Shown: positions 35,655-45,480, counted from the stretch's first letter. The stretch: DNA of 64,000 nt from Desulfospira joergensenii DSM 10085 (GCF_000420085.1 NZ_ATUG01000001.1:1759223-1823222); one strand, 5' to 3'. Translations and numbers: made by a program. The notes: generated by a model not told the origin, from the sequence alone.

Positions 35655-36884
35655 ATGAAGTTTGAAAAGTACCATATCAGCCGGGAGATCAAAGAAAACC
35701 TGGACCAGGCCGGGTTTAAGCGGCCCACAGACATCCAGTTCAAAGCCATTCCCTCCATCATGAAAAGGGAGGATGTCATGGCCATTGCCCAGACCGGGAC
35801 CGGAAAAACCGCGGCCTTTGCCATCCCCGTCATCGACCGGATCCACCGGATGAAATCCTCCAAACGCTCCCGGGGCATCCAGTGCATTGTCATGGTTCCC
35901 ACCCGGGAACTGGCCGGCCAGATCGGAGAGGTCTTCAATACCCTGGGCCGCCATACAAAGGTAAAGACCTTTGCCCTGTTCGGCGGAGTGGAGCAGGATG
36001 CTCAGATCAAGCGGCTCAAAGGGGGGATCGATGTCCTGGTAGCCACCCCGGGAAGGATGTTTGATCTCATCCACCAGGGGTTTGTCACCCTCTCTTCCGT
36101 GGATACCCTGGTCCTGGACGAAGCCGACCAGATGCTGGACAGGGGATTTATCAACGACATCAAGTCCATCAAAAAAAAGCTGACCCGCCGGCACCAGACC
36201 CTGTTCTTTTCCGCCACCATTAACCGGGAGATCAAAAAACTGGCCTTTTCCCAGGTCAGGACCAATGCCATCCGGATTCAGATCTCTCCGGAGGATCCGG
36301 TTTCAAAGAACGTTTCCCACCAGGTGGTCTTTGTGAAAATGGATGACAAGCGGTTTTTCCTCCGCTCCTTTATCCGGGACAATGAAGATGCCAGGATCAT
36401 GGTCTTTGTCCGGACCCGGGTCCGGGCGGAACGGGTGGCAAAGGCCCTGGAAAGGGGAGGGATCAAATCCCTGACCATCCACGGGGAAAAAGATCAGAAA
36501 GAAAGAAATGAAGTCATGGAGCAGTACAAGAACGGATGGGCCAAAATCCTCATTGCCACGGATGTCAGCGCCCGGGGCATTGATATCCCGGACGTTCAGT
36601 TTGTGATCAACTATGACCTGCCCGATAAAAAGGAAAACTATGTCCACCGGGTGGGAAGAACCGGCCGGGGGACCCAGAAGGGAAATGCCCTCTCCTTTTG
36701 CAGTCAGGAGGAACGCCCCCTGCTGGATGAGATTCAAACTTTTCTGAACAAGGAGATCGAGGTGATCCGGGTCAGCAAAAAGGCCTATGCCCTGACGGTC
36801 AAGGAAGGGGGAGAGCCGGAAGATGTCATGGACCTGATCCGGGAGCACGAGGCCTGGGAAAAGAAAAAGAGAAAAAAGAAATAG
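35655..36884 (+). CDS. DEAD-box RNA helicase
   Basis: The 409-residue protein has the helicase motifs in order: Q motif GFKRPTDIQFKAIP, motif I AQTGTGKTAAF (about residues 45-55), PTRELAGQ, VATPGR, motif II VLDEADQML, motif III FSATIN, and in domain 2 ARGIDIPD and HRVGRTGRG (motif VI). It ends in a short lysine-rich tail. It resembles RhlE/CsdA-type helicases used in ribosome assembly and mRNA decay. It stands alone with a strong terminator behind it. The stop is TAG. Confidence 0.93.
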   Translation: MKFEKYHISREIKENLDQAGFKRPTDIQFKAIPSIMKREDVMAIAQTGTGKTAAFAIPVIDRIHRMKSSKRSRGIQCIVMVPTRELAGQIGEVFNTLGRHTKVKTFALFGGVEQDAQIKRLKGGIDVLVATPGRMFDLIHQGFVTLSSVDTLVLDEADQMLDRGFINDIKSIKKKLTRRHQTLFFSATINREIKKLAFSQVRTNAIRIQISPEDPVSKNVSHQVVFVKMDDKRFFLRSFIRDNEDARIMVFVRTRVRAERVAKALERGGIKSLTIHGEKDQKERNEVMEQYKNGWAKILIATDVSARGIDIPDVQFVINYDLPDKKENYVHRVGRTGRGTQKGNALSFCSQEERPLLDEIQTFLNKEIEVIRVSKKAYALTVKEGGEPEDVMDLIREHEAWEKKKRKKK

Positions 36885-36915
36885 ACCCCTCCCCGGGAAA
36901 AAGGGCTTCTTCCTG

Positions 36916-36958
36916 AAAAGACAAAGCACCTGTCCGCCGGACAGGTGCTTTGTCTTTT
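36916..36958. terminator. Bidirectional terminator between the helicase and yebC
   Basis: A perfect 20-bp stem (36916-36935 with 36939-36958), a 3-base loop, with A-run and T-run ends on both strands. Confidence 0.92.
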
Positions 36959-37002
36959 CGTGCAGAAAAAACCGGGCAGGAGGTTCTCAAGACCAGGGAC
37001 CC

Positions 37003-37746
37003 TTACATGGCCTCATAGACCTCATCCGGGATGTCGGCATTGGTATAGAACTTCTGGACATCATCGCAGTCGTCCAGGGCATCCATGAATCTGACTGCCT
37101 GCTCAGCCTCCTTGCCTTCCAGCTGGGTCATGTTCTGGGGAAGCATGGTGATCTCGGCCATTTGGCAGGGAATTTCAGCGGCATCCACCGCATCCTTGAC
37201 CGCATCGAAATCCCCGGGTTCGGTGATGACTTCAAATACATCCCCCTCATCCCGGATATCTTCGGCTCCTGCATCCAGGGCCACTTCCATGATCCTGTCC
37301 TCGTCAGCATCCTCCTTGCTTACGGAGATCAGCCCCTTTTTATCGAACATCCAGGCCACACAGCCGTCGGTTCCCACGTTCCCGCCGGCCTTGCCGAAAA
37401 TATAACGGATATCGGCAATGGTCCGGTTCCGGTTGTCGGTGAGGCACTCCACCAGGACGGCCACGCCGCCGGGTCCGTATCCTTCGTACAGGATCTCCTC
37501 GTAGTTGACCCCTTCCAGTTCTCCGGTTCCCTTTTTAATGGCCCGTTCAAAATTATCCTTGGGCATGTTCTGGGCCTTGGCCGCATTAACGGCATGGCGC
37601 AGCCTTGGATTTGCCTCTATATCTCCTCCGCCCATCCTGGCGGCCACGGTGATCTCCTTGATCAGCTTGGTGAAGATCTTGCCCCTTTTCTTGTCCGCGG
37701 CGCCTTTCTTATGCTTGATGGTCGACCACTTACTGTGTCCTGACAT
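37003..37746 (-). CDS. yebC: YebC/PmpR/TACO1-family protein
   Basis: The 247-residue protein begins with the family signature [32 protein letters not shown]. It also has [21 protein letters not shown] and the C-terminal [15 protein letters not shown]. Members were described as DNA-binding regulators (PmpR) and, more recently, as translation factors that relieve ribosome stalling. It is followed upstream on the same strand by rlmE, 10 bases away. Confidence 0.94.
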   Translation of the reverse strand: MSGHSKWSTIKHKKGAADKKRGKIFTKLIKEITVAARMGGGDIEANPRLRHAVNAAKAQNMPKDNFERAIKKGTGELEGVNYEEILYEGYGPGGVAVLVECLTDNRNRTIADIRYIFGKAGGNVGTDGCVAWMFDKKGLISVSKEDADEDRIMEVALDAGAEDIRDEGDVFEVITEPGDFDAVKDAVDAAEIPCQMAEITMLPQNMTQLEGKEAEQAVRFMDALDDCDDVQKFYTNADIPDEVYEAM

Positions 37747-37756
37747 GGATTCCTCC

Positions 37757-38377
37757 TTATTTTTTACCCTTTGCTATAATATATATTTCTTTACTCTGTT
37801 TTCTGCAACTTTCCGGCTTAAAAATCCGGCACTCCCTGAAACTTTTTTTTACCTCTTTTTCAAATGCCTTGAACTCATTGCCCTGGAATATCTTGCAGAC
37901 AAAATTTCCCTTTGGCCCCAGGATCTTTTGGGCGGTCTCCAGAGCCATGCGGCAGAGCTCAGAGGACCGGAGGGCATCCACGTCTTTCCGGCCCGTGGTG
38001 GCCGGGGCCATGTCCGAAAGAACCACCCGGCAGCCTGAAATCTCTTCCAAAAACCCGGGATCCTCCAGGCTGAGGATATTGTCCTGCACTGCGGTCACAT
38101 TTTCCGGAAGGGGAATCTGAATTTCCTTTAAATCGATGCCGAATACCCGGCCCTGTTTTCCCACCTGCCTGGATGCATAGATCAGCCAGGACCCGGGAGC
38201 GCAGCCCAGGTCCAGTACCTTGTCCCCGGCCCCCATGACCTTGAATTTTTTCTGGATCTCCTCCAGCTTGTATACTGATCTTGCCGGATAATTTTCCGCC
38301 TTGGCCCGCTGGGTCAGGTGATCGGCCCACTGCCCGCCCTTTGCGCCCTTTGAAGAGCCCTGCCGCTTTTTAGCCAT
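37757..38377 (-). CDS. rlmE: 23S rRNA 2'-O-ribose methyltransferase RlmE (FtsJ/RrmJ)
   Basis: RlmE methylates U2552 of 23S rRNA late in 50S assembly. The 206 residues have the SAM motif [20 protein letters not shown] and the catalytic K-D-K-E pattern: Lys in RSVYKLEEI, Asp in [11 protein letters not shown], Lys in [12 protein letters not shown] and Glu near the C-terminus. The ATG at 38377 lies within the radA end (8-base overlap), with GGAGGT contributed by the radA coding sequence. Confidence 0.92.
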   Translation of the reverse strand: MAKKRQGSSKGAKGGQWADHLTQRAKAENYPARSVYKLEEIQKKFKVMGAGDKVLDLGCAPGSWLIYASRQVGKQGRVFGIDLKEIQIPLPENVTAVQDNILSLEDPGFLEEISGCRVVLSDMAPATTGRKDVDALRSSELCRMALETAQKILGPKGNFVCKIFQGNEFKAFEKEVKKSFRECRIFKPESCRKQSKEIYIIAKGKK

Positions 38378-39731
38378 CAAACAATACCTCCATGGCGTCC
38401 TTGAGAAAACTGATGCTTTCGATGGTCATGCCCTTTACCCGGGAAAGCTGCTTGATGGCGGCGCTGGGCACCAGGCAGGTGGTGAACCCCATCTTGGCCG
38501 CCTCCTTGATCCTTGCCTGGGCATGGCTGACGGCCCGGATCTCCCCGGTCAGTCCGATTTCCCCGATCAGGGTGGTTTCCTTGTGCACGGGTCTGTCCAG
38601 GAAAGAAGAGGCCAGGGCAGCGGCAATGGCCAGATCTACGGCCGGCTCCAGGATCCTTACCCCGCCGGTGACGTTCATGAAGATGTCCAGGCCGGACAGG
38701 TTCATGCCCAGCCTCTTTTCCATGACCGCCATGATCAGGGCCACCCGGTTGGCATCCAGGCCCAGGACGGTCCGCCGGGGCGTGCCCAGGCCGGAGCTGG
38801 AGACCAGACCCTGGATCTCCACCAGAATGGGCCGGGTTCCTTCCATACATGAGGTGACCACGGACCCGGGGGCCACGGTGGAGCGTTCCGATAAAAAGAC
38901 CGCCGAAGGATTGGGCACCTCGACCAGGCCCTTTTCCCTCATCTCAAAAACCCCGATCTCGTTGGTGGAGCCGAACCGATTCTTGACCGCCCTCAGGATC
39001 CGGAAGATATGACTCTTGTCCCCCTCAAAGTAGAGCACCGTATCCACCATGTGCTCCATGATCCGAGGTCCGGCAATGGCCCCCACCTTGGTCACATGGC
39101 CCACCAGGAAAATGGGGATGCCCGTGGACTTGGCCAGGCGCATGAACTGCATGGAAGCCTCCCGGATCTGGGTCACGCTTCCCGGGGTGGAGGCAATCTC
39201 GGGGTGGAAAACGGTCTGGATGGAGTCAATGACCACGGCATCGTAAGTTTTTGTCTCCACCAGGGAGAGGATGGCGTCCAGATCGGTCTCGGACACGATG
39301 AACAGGGAGGAGGAATCTGCATCCAGCCGCTTTCCCCGCAGGGAAATCTGGCGGATGGATTCTTCTCCGGACACATAGAGGCATTTTTTGCCTGACCGGC
39401 TTAAGAAAGAGACCACCTGGAGCATGAGGGTGGATTTGCCGATGCCGGGATCCCCTCCGATGAGGATCAAGGAGCCGTCCACCATGCCCCCGCCCAGGAC
39501 CCGGTCAAATTCGGTTATCCCGGTCATAATCCTCTGGGCCTCTCCGGCATCCACGGAATCAATGGGCACGGGCCTGGCCGCAAAGCTTTTTCTGGATTTC
39601 CCGGTGCTGATACTTCTTTCCTCAGTCAGGGAATCCCAGTCCCCGCAGTCCGGGCAACGCCCCATCCACTTGGGGCTCTGAGCCCCGCAGGACTGGCATC
39701 TGAATATGAGTTTGTCTTTTTTCTTCAACAA
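38370..39731 (-). CDS. radA: DNA repair protein RadA/Sms
   Basis: RadA processes recombination intermediates and drives branch migration. The 453 residues have an N-terminal C4 zinc finger (Cys-12, Cys-15, Cys-26, Cys-29), a RecA-like ATPase with Walker A GDPGIGKST, the KNRFG motif specific to RadA, and a C-terminal Lon-protease-like domain without the catalytic serine. It precedes rlmE and yebC in one operon. Confidence 0.95.
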   Translation of the reverse strand: MLKKKDKLIFRCQSCGAQSPKWMGRCPDCGDWDSLTEERSISTGKSRKSFAARPVPIDSVDAGEAQRIMTGITEFDRVLGGGMVDGSLILIGGDPGIGKSTLMLQVVSFLSRSGKKCLYVSGEESIRQISLRGKRLDADSSSLFIVSETDLDAILSLVETKTYDAVVIDSIQTVFHPEIASTPGSVTQIREASMQFMRLAKSTGIPIFLVGHVTKVGAIAGPRIMEHMVDTVLYFEGDKSHIFRILRAVKNRFGSTNEIGVFEMREKGLVEVPNPSAVFLSERSTVAPGSVVTSCMEGTRPILVEIQGLVSSSGLGTPRRTVLGLDANRVALIMAVMEKRLGMNLSGLDIFMNVTGGVRILEPAVDLAIAAALASSFLDRPVHKETTLIGEIGLTGEIRAVSHAQARIKEAAKMGFTTCLVPSAAIKQLSRVKGMTIESISFLKDAMEVLFDG

Positions 39732-39886
39732 ATATCTGTCAACTTATCTGCGTTGGAGTTTAAATCGAAACAATATACCATGAATTGCCATTTTCTATCA
39801 AGTTCCGGAAAATTGCCACCCAGACCCATCCCATGTAAATGCCCAGGCCCGGCCGCAGGGACTTCAGCTCCGCAGTGGGAAGGATT

Positions 39887-40070
39887 TTTGCGGGGTTTGA
39901 TCTAACAAGGCGCGAGGCCATTGGCATGGGTCCAACGGGATATGCCCGAGAAAGAGGCCCCAGGGACGGGGCCGGACGCCGGCATCCTAGGAGCCGGCCG
40001 GGACAGGCCGGCGAGAATGGAGTGGAAGATCCATGCCAATGGCCGGCAAATCTTATTGCGAATCCCCTGA
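39887..40070. repeat. Long structured intergenic element closed by a 14-bp perfect inverted repeat
   Basis: The 417-base gap between radA and the EamA transporter holds no credible gene. GGCCATTGGCATGG (39916-39929) pairs perfectly with CCATGCCAATGGCC (40031-40044), and the 101 bases between are very G+C-rich with further self-complementary blocks (GCCGGC, GGCCGG). Weaker pairing continues outward to about 39887 and 40070. Wording such as AACAAGGCGCGAGGCC suggests a dispersed intergenic repeat rather than a unique RNA; other copies would have to be searched for. Confidence 0.55.
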
Positions 40071-40148
40071 CTGGCAAGCCTGATTTTCCTTGCAATTTCA
40101 CGCCAGGTGATTTAGCTAGAATTCTTTATTTTACAGGATACCCTTATC

Positions 40149-41060
40149 ATGCCCCTGACCGGAGAACTCATAGCCCTTACCACCGTACTCTGCTGGACCG
40201 TCAGCGTCCAGTTTTTTGAAGCCGCATCCATCCGGGTGGGGGCCGTGCCCGTGAATATCATCCGGATCTTTACGGCCCTGGTGCTTTTCAGTGCCTGGCT
40301 CTTCATCAGAACCGGCCATCCCGTTCCCCTTGACTTCCCGGCCCATGCCTGGATCTATCTCTCCCTTTCCGGCATGATCGGATTTTTCCTGGGGGACATT
40401 TTTCTATTCAAGGCCCTGGTGGAACTCGGTCCCAGGCTCTCCCTGCTGATCTTCAGCCTGTCCGCCCCCACGGCCGCAGTGGTCGGCTGGGTCTTTCTGG
40501 CGGAAATCTACACCCCGGTCCAGTGGATCGGCATGCTCATCACCCTGTCCGGGGTCTGCCTGGTCATCCTGGAAAAACCCTCTGCCCTGCCCGGGGGACG
40601 GACCCGAAGATCCGCCAGCCTCAAAGGGGTGATCTTCGGCATCGGCGCCATGCTGGGCCAGGCCCTGGGGTATGTTCTCAGCAAGGTGGGGATGCAGACG
40701 GACCAGGGATTCCTGGATGCCTTTGCCGCCACCCAGATCCGGGCCATTGCCGCCTTTGCCTGCTTTATCCTCTTTTTTACCCTGACCGGGAAATGGGGCC
40801 GGGTGATGACTGCCGTCCGGGATAAAAAAGCCGTCGGACTCACGGCCACGGGAGCCGTGATCGGCCCTTTTATCGGGGTTTCCCTCTCGCTTCTGACCCT
40901 TCATTATCTGACCACGGGGGTGGCATCCACATTTCTCTCCCTTACCCCGGTCTGCATCATTCCCTTTTCCATTTTTATCCACAAGGAAAGCGTATCCATC
41001 CGGGCCGTGGCCGGAGCCGTCATTGCCGTTGGCGGGATCTGGCTGCTCATGGTGTTTTAG
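40149..41060 (+). CDS. EamA/DMT-family membrane transporter
   Basis: The 303-residue protein is almost wholly hydrophobic, with about ten helices in two EamA repeats; GWVFLAEIYTPVQWIGMLITLSGVCLVIL closes the first and SIRAVAGAVIAVGGIWLLMVF the second. Family members export metabolites such as amino acids or nucleotides; the substrate is not predictable. The stop is TAG. Confidence 0.85.
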   Translation: MPLTGELIALTTVLCWTVSVQFFEAASIRVGAVPVNIIRIFTALVLFSAWLFIRTGHPVPLDFPAHAWIYLSLSGMIGFFLGDIFLFKALVELGPRLSLLIFSLSAPTAAVVGWVFLAEIYTPVQWIGMLITLSGVCLVILEKPSALPGGRTRRSASLKGVIFGIGAMLGQALGYVLSKVGMQTDQGFLDAFAATQIRAIAAFACFILFFTLTGKWGRVMTAVRDKKAVGLTATGAVIGPFIGVSLSLLTLHYLTTGVASTFLSLTPVCIIPFSIFIHKESVSIRAVAGAVIAVGGIWLLMVF

Positions 41061-41228
41061 GGAAGCTGGAAAAACGAGCCCAACTCAAAAGCAAAGAAAC
41101 AGATACAAATCCTTTTTTCAATCCCTGTTGTTAATCCGGCCTGCCCTTTTTTTGGCAATCAAGGGTTTACCCGGCATAAGAAACCAGGCTACAATGGATG
41201 AAATTTGAAATTGATTAAGGAAAAATAA

Positions 41229-42134
41229 ATGCTGGAATGGCCCAGTGACAGATCTGCCCCGGAAACCCGGATGCCGGCATGGAAAAGTTCCGGCTCCAAC
41301 ATCTGCCTTGATTTCCACGGGGACCCCGGGAAAGCCGACCTGGTCATCTTTTCCGACGGCAATCACCACATGGCCTTACAGGAGAGCATTGAGGCTTTCT
41401 GCCGGGCAAACCCCGGGGCAAAGGTCTTCTTTACCACCACGCCGCCGGGACCTCTCCTGGAAATGATGGAACAGGGGGGCATATCCCTGGGAAACCTTGT
41501 GATCCGGGCTTGTCCCCATGTTTTTATCAGCCCGCCCCATATCCTGGACCGCCTGAAAGACCAGGGCAGGATGAAAAGCCACAGAAGACTTGCCTCCGGC
41601 AGGGGCTGCGTCCTGCTGGTTCAAAAAGGAAACCCAAAAAAAATCCTGACGGTACATGATTTGAAAACAAAAAAACGGACTCTCTTCATCTCAAATCCGG
41701 ATCAGGAAAAGGTCAGTTTCGCAGGATATGCCCGGACCGTCAATGCACTGGCCGATGAAAAACTGATTCCCGAAGAACCGAGCCCGGGAAAGACCCTTTC
41801 CGGAGGCATCCCCCTTCTGTCGGGAGGGAGCATCCACCACAGGGAAGGCCCTTGGGCCGTGGCAGAGGGGCGGGCAGACGCCGCCGTCCTTTATTATCAC
41901 CTGGCCCTGTATTGTAAGCGGATCTTCCCGGAACTCTTTGATATGGTTGCCCTGGGCGGAACCCTGGAAAACCCCTGCCCCCTTCCCGGGAACCGGATCA
42001 ACCACATTCACGCAGGAATCGTGGATGAGGGAGGAAACTGGGGCAGCCGGTTTCTTGAGCACCTCTTCAGCCGGGAAACAAGAAAAATATATCAAAACCA
42101 CGGGCTGGACACGGCCCAGGGGGATTTTCAATGA
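41229..42134 (+). CDS. Periplasmic-binding-protein-like domain protein without signal peptide
   Basis: The 301 residues resemble a type 2 binding-protein fold of the ModA/tungstate-binding kind: NICLDFHGDPGKADLVIFSDGNHHMALQE near the N-terminus and LSGGSIHHREGPWAVAEGRADAAVLYYHLALYC in the second half. There is no signal peptide, so it is probably cytoplasmic, perhaps a sensor or cofactor-handling protein. Its TGA overlaps the ATG of the S4-domain gene (ATGA), so the two are translationally coupled. Function unknown. Confidence 0.6.
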   Translation: MLEWPSDRSAPETRMPAWKSSGSNICLDFHGDPGKADLVIFSDGNHHMALQESIEAFCRANPGAKVFFTTTPPGPLLEMMEQGGISLGNLVIRACPHVFISPPHILDRLKDQGRMKSHRRLASGRGCVLLVQKGNPKKILTVHDLKTKKRTLFISNPDQEKVSFAGYARTVNALADEKLIPEEPSPGKTLSGGIPLLSGGSIHHREGPWAVAEGRADAAVLYYHLALYCKRIFPELFDMVALGGTLENPCPLPGNRINHIHAGIVDEGGNWGSRFLEHLFSRETRKIYQNHGLDTAQGDFQ

Positions 42135-42355
42135 CCGATGAGATCCAGGTTGTCCTGAAAAAGGAGCCGGCCGAACTGTGCAAGATCCTTAAATTTGAAA
42201 ATCTTGTCATGAGCGGGGGCGAGGCCAAACAGGTGATTGCCGCCGGTCTGGTCCGGGTGAACCATGAAATCGAAACCCGGAAACGGAAAAAAATCTATTC
42301 CGGGGACCTGATTGAATTCCAGGAATACCGGCTCAAAATCACAACAGATTCCTGA
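42131..42355 (+). CDS. Small S4-domain RNA-binding protein (YbcJ-like)
   Basis: The 74-residue protein is one S4 RNA-binding domain: LCKILKFENLVMSGGEAKQVIAAGLVRVNHEIETRKRKKIYSGDLIEF. Similar small proteins bind structured RNA, for example on ribosomes. It overlaps the preceding gene by four bases. Confidence 0.85.
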   Translation: MTDEIQVVLKKEPAELCKILKFENLVMSGGEAKQVIAAGLVRVNHEIETRKRKKIYSGDLIEFQEYRLKITTDS

Positions 42356-42386
42356 AACCGCCGGAGTATGACAGAGAGCCGAAGAT

Positions 42387-42962
42387 ATGGATAAAATGAT
42401 TGAATTTGCCCTGAACCTGGGTGTGGGCGACGCCAGGATCATCTCCCCGGACCTCATCCCCGTGGATGATAAATTCCCGGGATTCTGCCGGGAGCCGGGC
42501 TGCCCCGGATTCAACCGCTCCATGAGCTGTCCCCCCAATGTGGAGGGGCCGGAGTGGTTCCGGGCTGAAATCAAAAAGTATGAAAGCGTCCTGGTGTTCA
42601 AGTACGATGTGCCGTCCACATCCCTCCTGGGGAATGAACGGATGGATCTCATGGGCCTGATCCATGAAACCGCAGCCGCCATTGAGACCTTTGCCAGGAA
42701 AAACGGATGTGAAAAGGCCCGGGGATTTGCCGGGGGATCCTGCAAGGAGTCCCTTTGCAGGGATCATCTGGAATGCCGGGTTCTCCATGGGAACAGGGAC
42801 TGCCGGAATCCGGGAAAAGCCCGGCAGTCCATGTCGGGCATGGGGGTGAACTTCCTGGAACTGACCCGGGCCATGGGATGGGAAATGGAGGTCATTGCCA
42901 AAGAGACCGACCCCGGGGCCGTGCCCATGGGCATGGTGGCCGGGATGGTTCTACTGAAGTAA
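42387..42962 (+). CDS. DUF2284 cysteine-rich predicted metal-binding protein
   Basis: The 191 residues have the conserved cysteines of the DUF2284 family: FCREPGCPGFNRSMSCPPN near residues 32-50 and GSCKESLCRDHLEC near 116-129, with DC further on. An iron-sulfur or zinc role is likely but not shown. Such genes often occur in anaerobes. It probably belongs to the same unit as the S4-domain gene, 31 bases upstream. Confidence 0.75.
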   Translation: MDKMIEFALNLGVGDARIISPDLIPVDDKFPGFCREPGCPGFNRSMSCPPNVEGPEWFRAEIKKYESVLVFKYDVPSTSLLGNERMDLMGLIHETAAAIETFARKNGCEKARGFAGGSCKESLCRDHLECRVLHGNRDCRNPGKARQSMSGMGVNFLELTRAMGWEMEVIAKETDPGAVPMGMVAGMVLLK

Positions 42963-43082
42963 AAAGGCGGGAGATCTATGTAATCTCCGTTTTTTTTGAT
43001 ATTTGCAGTGCTCTATGATCCTGGATGAAAACCTTCCCCTGGAATCTTTTAAAATCAATAACAAACCCATTAAGGGAACAGA

Positions 43083-43748
43083 ATGAAATACCATATTGTA
43101 TCCACCTCAAAAACCGGCCACGGTGCCGTCTTCACCAATTTGAAAGAGGCCCTGGAGTATCAGAAGGCCCACCCCGGAAGTATCTATCATCCCTTTGACA
43201 GGATGCCGGCAAAAATTCCCCCCATTGGAAAAGAGGCTGCCGAGCCAATCAGGACTCCCGGGGGTTCATCCGGGGAGATCACCGTTTATACGGACGGATC
43301 CGCCCTGGGCAATCCAGGACCCGGCGGCTGGGGCGCTGTCATCATTCAAGGGGAGAATGAAGTTGAAGAGTATTCCCAGGGATACAGGCATACCACCAAC
43401 AACCGTATGGAGATGATGGCGGTCATCAACACCCTGGAGATTCTCAAGGACTTGAGGGAGAGCAGCGTCACGATTCATTCGGACTCCCAGTACACAATCA
43501 ACGGGATCACCAAGGGATGGGCAAAGGGATGGCGGAAAAGAGGCTGGAAAAAAGCCGACGGCAAACCCGCCCTCAACCCGGATCTCTGGGCCAGGATGCT
43601 TGATCTTGTTGAACTCTTCCCCAAATTAAAGTTTCACTGGGTCAGGGGACATGCCGGCAATGCATTAAACGAGCGGGCTGACGATCTTGCCAATGGTGCT
43701 GCCGGTCAGGGCAGGGACATGTTGATTGATGAGGGATATGTGAAGTAA
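43083..43748 (+). CDS. rnhA: Ribonuclease H (type HI) with N-terminal extension
   Basis: RNase HI cuts RNA in RNA-DNA hybrids. The catalytic domain (about residues 70-215) shows the acidic tetrad: Asp in VYTDGSALGNPGPGGWG, Glu in TTNNRMEMMAV, Asp in IHSDSQY and Asp in NERADDLAN, plus the WVRGHAGN handle. The first 65 residues (MKYHIVSTSKTGHGAVFTN and on) resemble the short domain found at the N-terminus of some RNases H, which helps bind hybrids, but it lacks the full aromatic set of the eukaryotic type. Confidence 0.92.
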   Translation: MKYHIVSTSKTGHGAVFTNLKEALEYQKAHPGSIYHPFDRMPAKIPPIGKEAAEPIRTPGGSSGEITVYTDGSALGNPGPGGWGAVIIQGENEVEEYSQGYRHTTNNRMEMMAVINTLEILKDLRESSVTIHSDSQYTINGITKGWAKGWRKRGWKKADGKPALNPDLWARMLDLVELFPKLKFHWVRGHAGNALNERADDLANGAAGQGRDMLIDEGYVK

Positions 43749-43788
43749 GGGTTCGGTCCGTCCAGGACCCGCCCTATTCTTTTTCGAT

Positions 43789-43833
43789 AAATCAGAACGC
43801 CCGTTATCAATAAGATGACGGGCGTTCTGATTT
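43789..43833. terminator. Bidirectional terminator between rnhA and trpB2
   Basis: AAATCAGAACGCCCGT (from 43789) pairs with ACGGGCGTTCTGATTT (to 43833) between two convergent genes. Confidence 0.85.
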
Positions 43834-43845
43834 AAAATCCTGGCC

Positions 43846-45219
43846 TTAGATCTTGGGAACCGGGTGTCCCTCAAGGCTGATCTTCCTGGATTCCTCCACG
43901 TCCTGGGGGGAGAGGGCAATGTTCTCAAGCTCTCCGGCCATGTACTTTTCATATCCTGCCAGATCCAGCATGCCGTGGCCGCTTAAATTGAAGATAATGG
44001 TCTTTTCCTTTCCCTCTTCCTTGGCCTGGTTGGCGCTTCTAATGGCGGCGGCAACGGCGTGACAGGTTTCCGGGGCCACCAGCAGACCTTCGGTCCGGGC
44101 AAATAAAAGGCCTGCCTCATAGCATTCCAGCTGTTTGACGGCAATGGGGCTCATGAGTCCGGCTTCCACGGCATGGGAGACCAGGGGCGCCATCCCGTGG
44201 TACCGCAGACCCCCGGCATGGATGGGGGCCGGGATGAACCTGTGTCCCAGGGAGTGCATGGGCAGCATGGGGGTCATTTTGGCCACATCCCCGTGGTCAT
44301 AGGAAAAGGGGGTGGCCGTCAGGGTGGGGCAGGAGGCAGGTTCCACCGGGATGATCTCAATATCGGCCCCGTTGATCTTATCATAGGTAAAAGGAAAGGC
44401 AAGGCCTGCGAAGTTGCTGCCACCGCCGGCGCAGCCGATGACCGTATCCACCTTTTCGATCCCGGCTTTTTTGAGCTGTTTTTTGGCTTCCAGCCCGATA
44501 ATGGTCTGGTGGAGCATGACATGGTTGAGCACCGACCCCAGGGAGTACCTTGTCTGGCCGGACTCATCCCCCACGGCCTGCTCAATGGCCTCGCTGATGG
44601 CGATGCCGAGACTGCCCGGGGTATCCGGCATCTGGGCCAGGATCTCCCGTCCCACGGCGGTTTCATTGCTGGGGCTGGGCACGCAGTTCCCTCCCCAGGT
44701 CTGCATGAGGACTTTTCTGAAGGGCTTCTGGTCAAAACTGATCCTCACCATGAAGACCTTGCACTCCAGTCCCAGCAGGGAGCAGGCAAAGGAGAGGGCA
44801 GAGCCCCACTGGCCGGCCCCGGTTTCCGTTGTCAGGCGTTTGATGCCGAATTCCTTATTGTACCAGGCCTGGGCCACGGCGGTATTGGGCTTGTGGCTGC
44901 CGGCCGGGGATACACTCTCGTTCTTGTAGAAGATCCTGGCCGGGGTGTTCAGGGCCTTTTCCAGGTGGAGAGCCCTGTGCAGGGGAGAGGGGCGCCACCG
45001 GTAGAGCATGTCCAGGATGCCCTCGGGGATGTCGATCCATCTTTCCTGGCTGACTTCCTGCTCAATGAGGTTCATGGGAAATACCGCAGACAGCATGTCC
45101 GGGCTGATGGGATTCCCGTCCTGGCCCAGGGGCGGGTTGATGGTGCCGGGAAGGTCGGCGGCAAGGTTATACCATTGACGGGGAATGTCCTGTTCATCGA
45201 GAAAAATTTTTGTCTGCAT
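43846..45219 (-). CDS. trpB2: TrpB2-type tryptophan synthase beta chain
   Basis: This PLP enzyme condenses indole or O-phosphoserine-derived aminoacrylate to tryptophan. The 457 residues (ATG at 45219, GGAGAG upstream) have [15 protein letters not shown], the PLP lysine in [11 protein letters not shown], the phosphate loop [11 protein letters not shown] and [11 protein letters not shown]. These are the marks of the TrpB2 subgroup, which works without the usual TrpA contact. No trpA lies next to it, which also fits TrpB2. Confidence 0.9.
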   Translation of the reverse strand: MQTKIFLDEQDIPRQWYNLAADLPGTINPPLGQDGNPISPDMLSAVFPMNLIEQEVSQERWIDIPEGILDMLYRWRPSPLHRALHLEKALNTPARIFYKNESVSPAGSHKPNTAVAQAWYNKEFGIKRLTTETGAGQWGSALSFACSLLGLECKVFMVRISFDQKPFRKVLMQTWGGNCVPSPSNETAVGREILAQMPDTPGSLGIAISEAIEQAVGDESGQTRYSLGSVLNHVMLHQTIIGLEAKKQLKKAGIEKVDTVIGCAGGGSNFAGLAFPFTYDKINGADIEIIPVEPASCPTLTATPFSYDHGDVAKMTPMLPMHSLGHRFIPAPIHAGGLRYHGMAPLVSHAVEAGLMSPIAVKQLECYEAGLLFARTEGLLVAPETCHAVAAAIRSANQAKEEGKEKTIIFNLSGHGMLDLAGYEKYMAGELENIALSPQDVEESRKISLEGHPVPKI

Positions 45220-45265
45220 GAAGCTCTCCTCTGATTCCTGGGTTGGGGTTGGTAAATCGCTCCTT

Positions 45266-45295
45266 GTTTCTATCTGTAGAAACAAATTTTGTCAA
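45266..45295 (-). promoter_or_regulatory. Promoter of trpB2 with palindrome over the -10 box
   Basis: On the minus strand TTGACA (45295-45290), 17 bases, TAGAAA (45272-45267). A palindrome GTTTCTA-TCTG-TAGAAAC (45266-45283) covers the -10 box and could be a repressor site. Confidence 0.6.
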
Positions 45296-45366
45296 GCTCC
45301 GGATGATTCCTATCCGGAAAAATCCATGGAATTTTCAAAGGCCTCTTTCCGGTTTCATTCTTTGGA

Positions 45367-45394
45367 TTGACTTTCCCTGACGACCCTGTATATA
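45367..45394 (+). promoter_or_regulatory. Probable promoter of the third MttB-family gene
   Basis: TTGACT (45367-45372), 16 bases, TATATA (45389-45394). It lies inside the longest possible reading frame and therefore argues for the downstream start at 45481. Confidence 0.5.
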
Positions 45395-45480
45395 CAACTT
45401 GCTGGATTTTACCGGAGCCGGAGCGTACCTCCTGCCCCATGAGCATGAAAACAAGGCCGAACCCAAACAAGGAAAAACCC

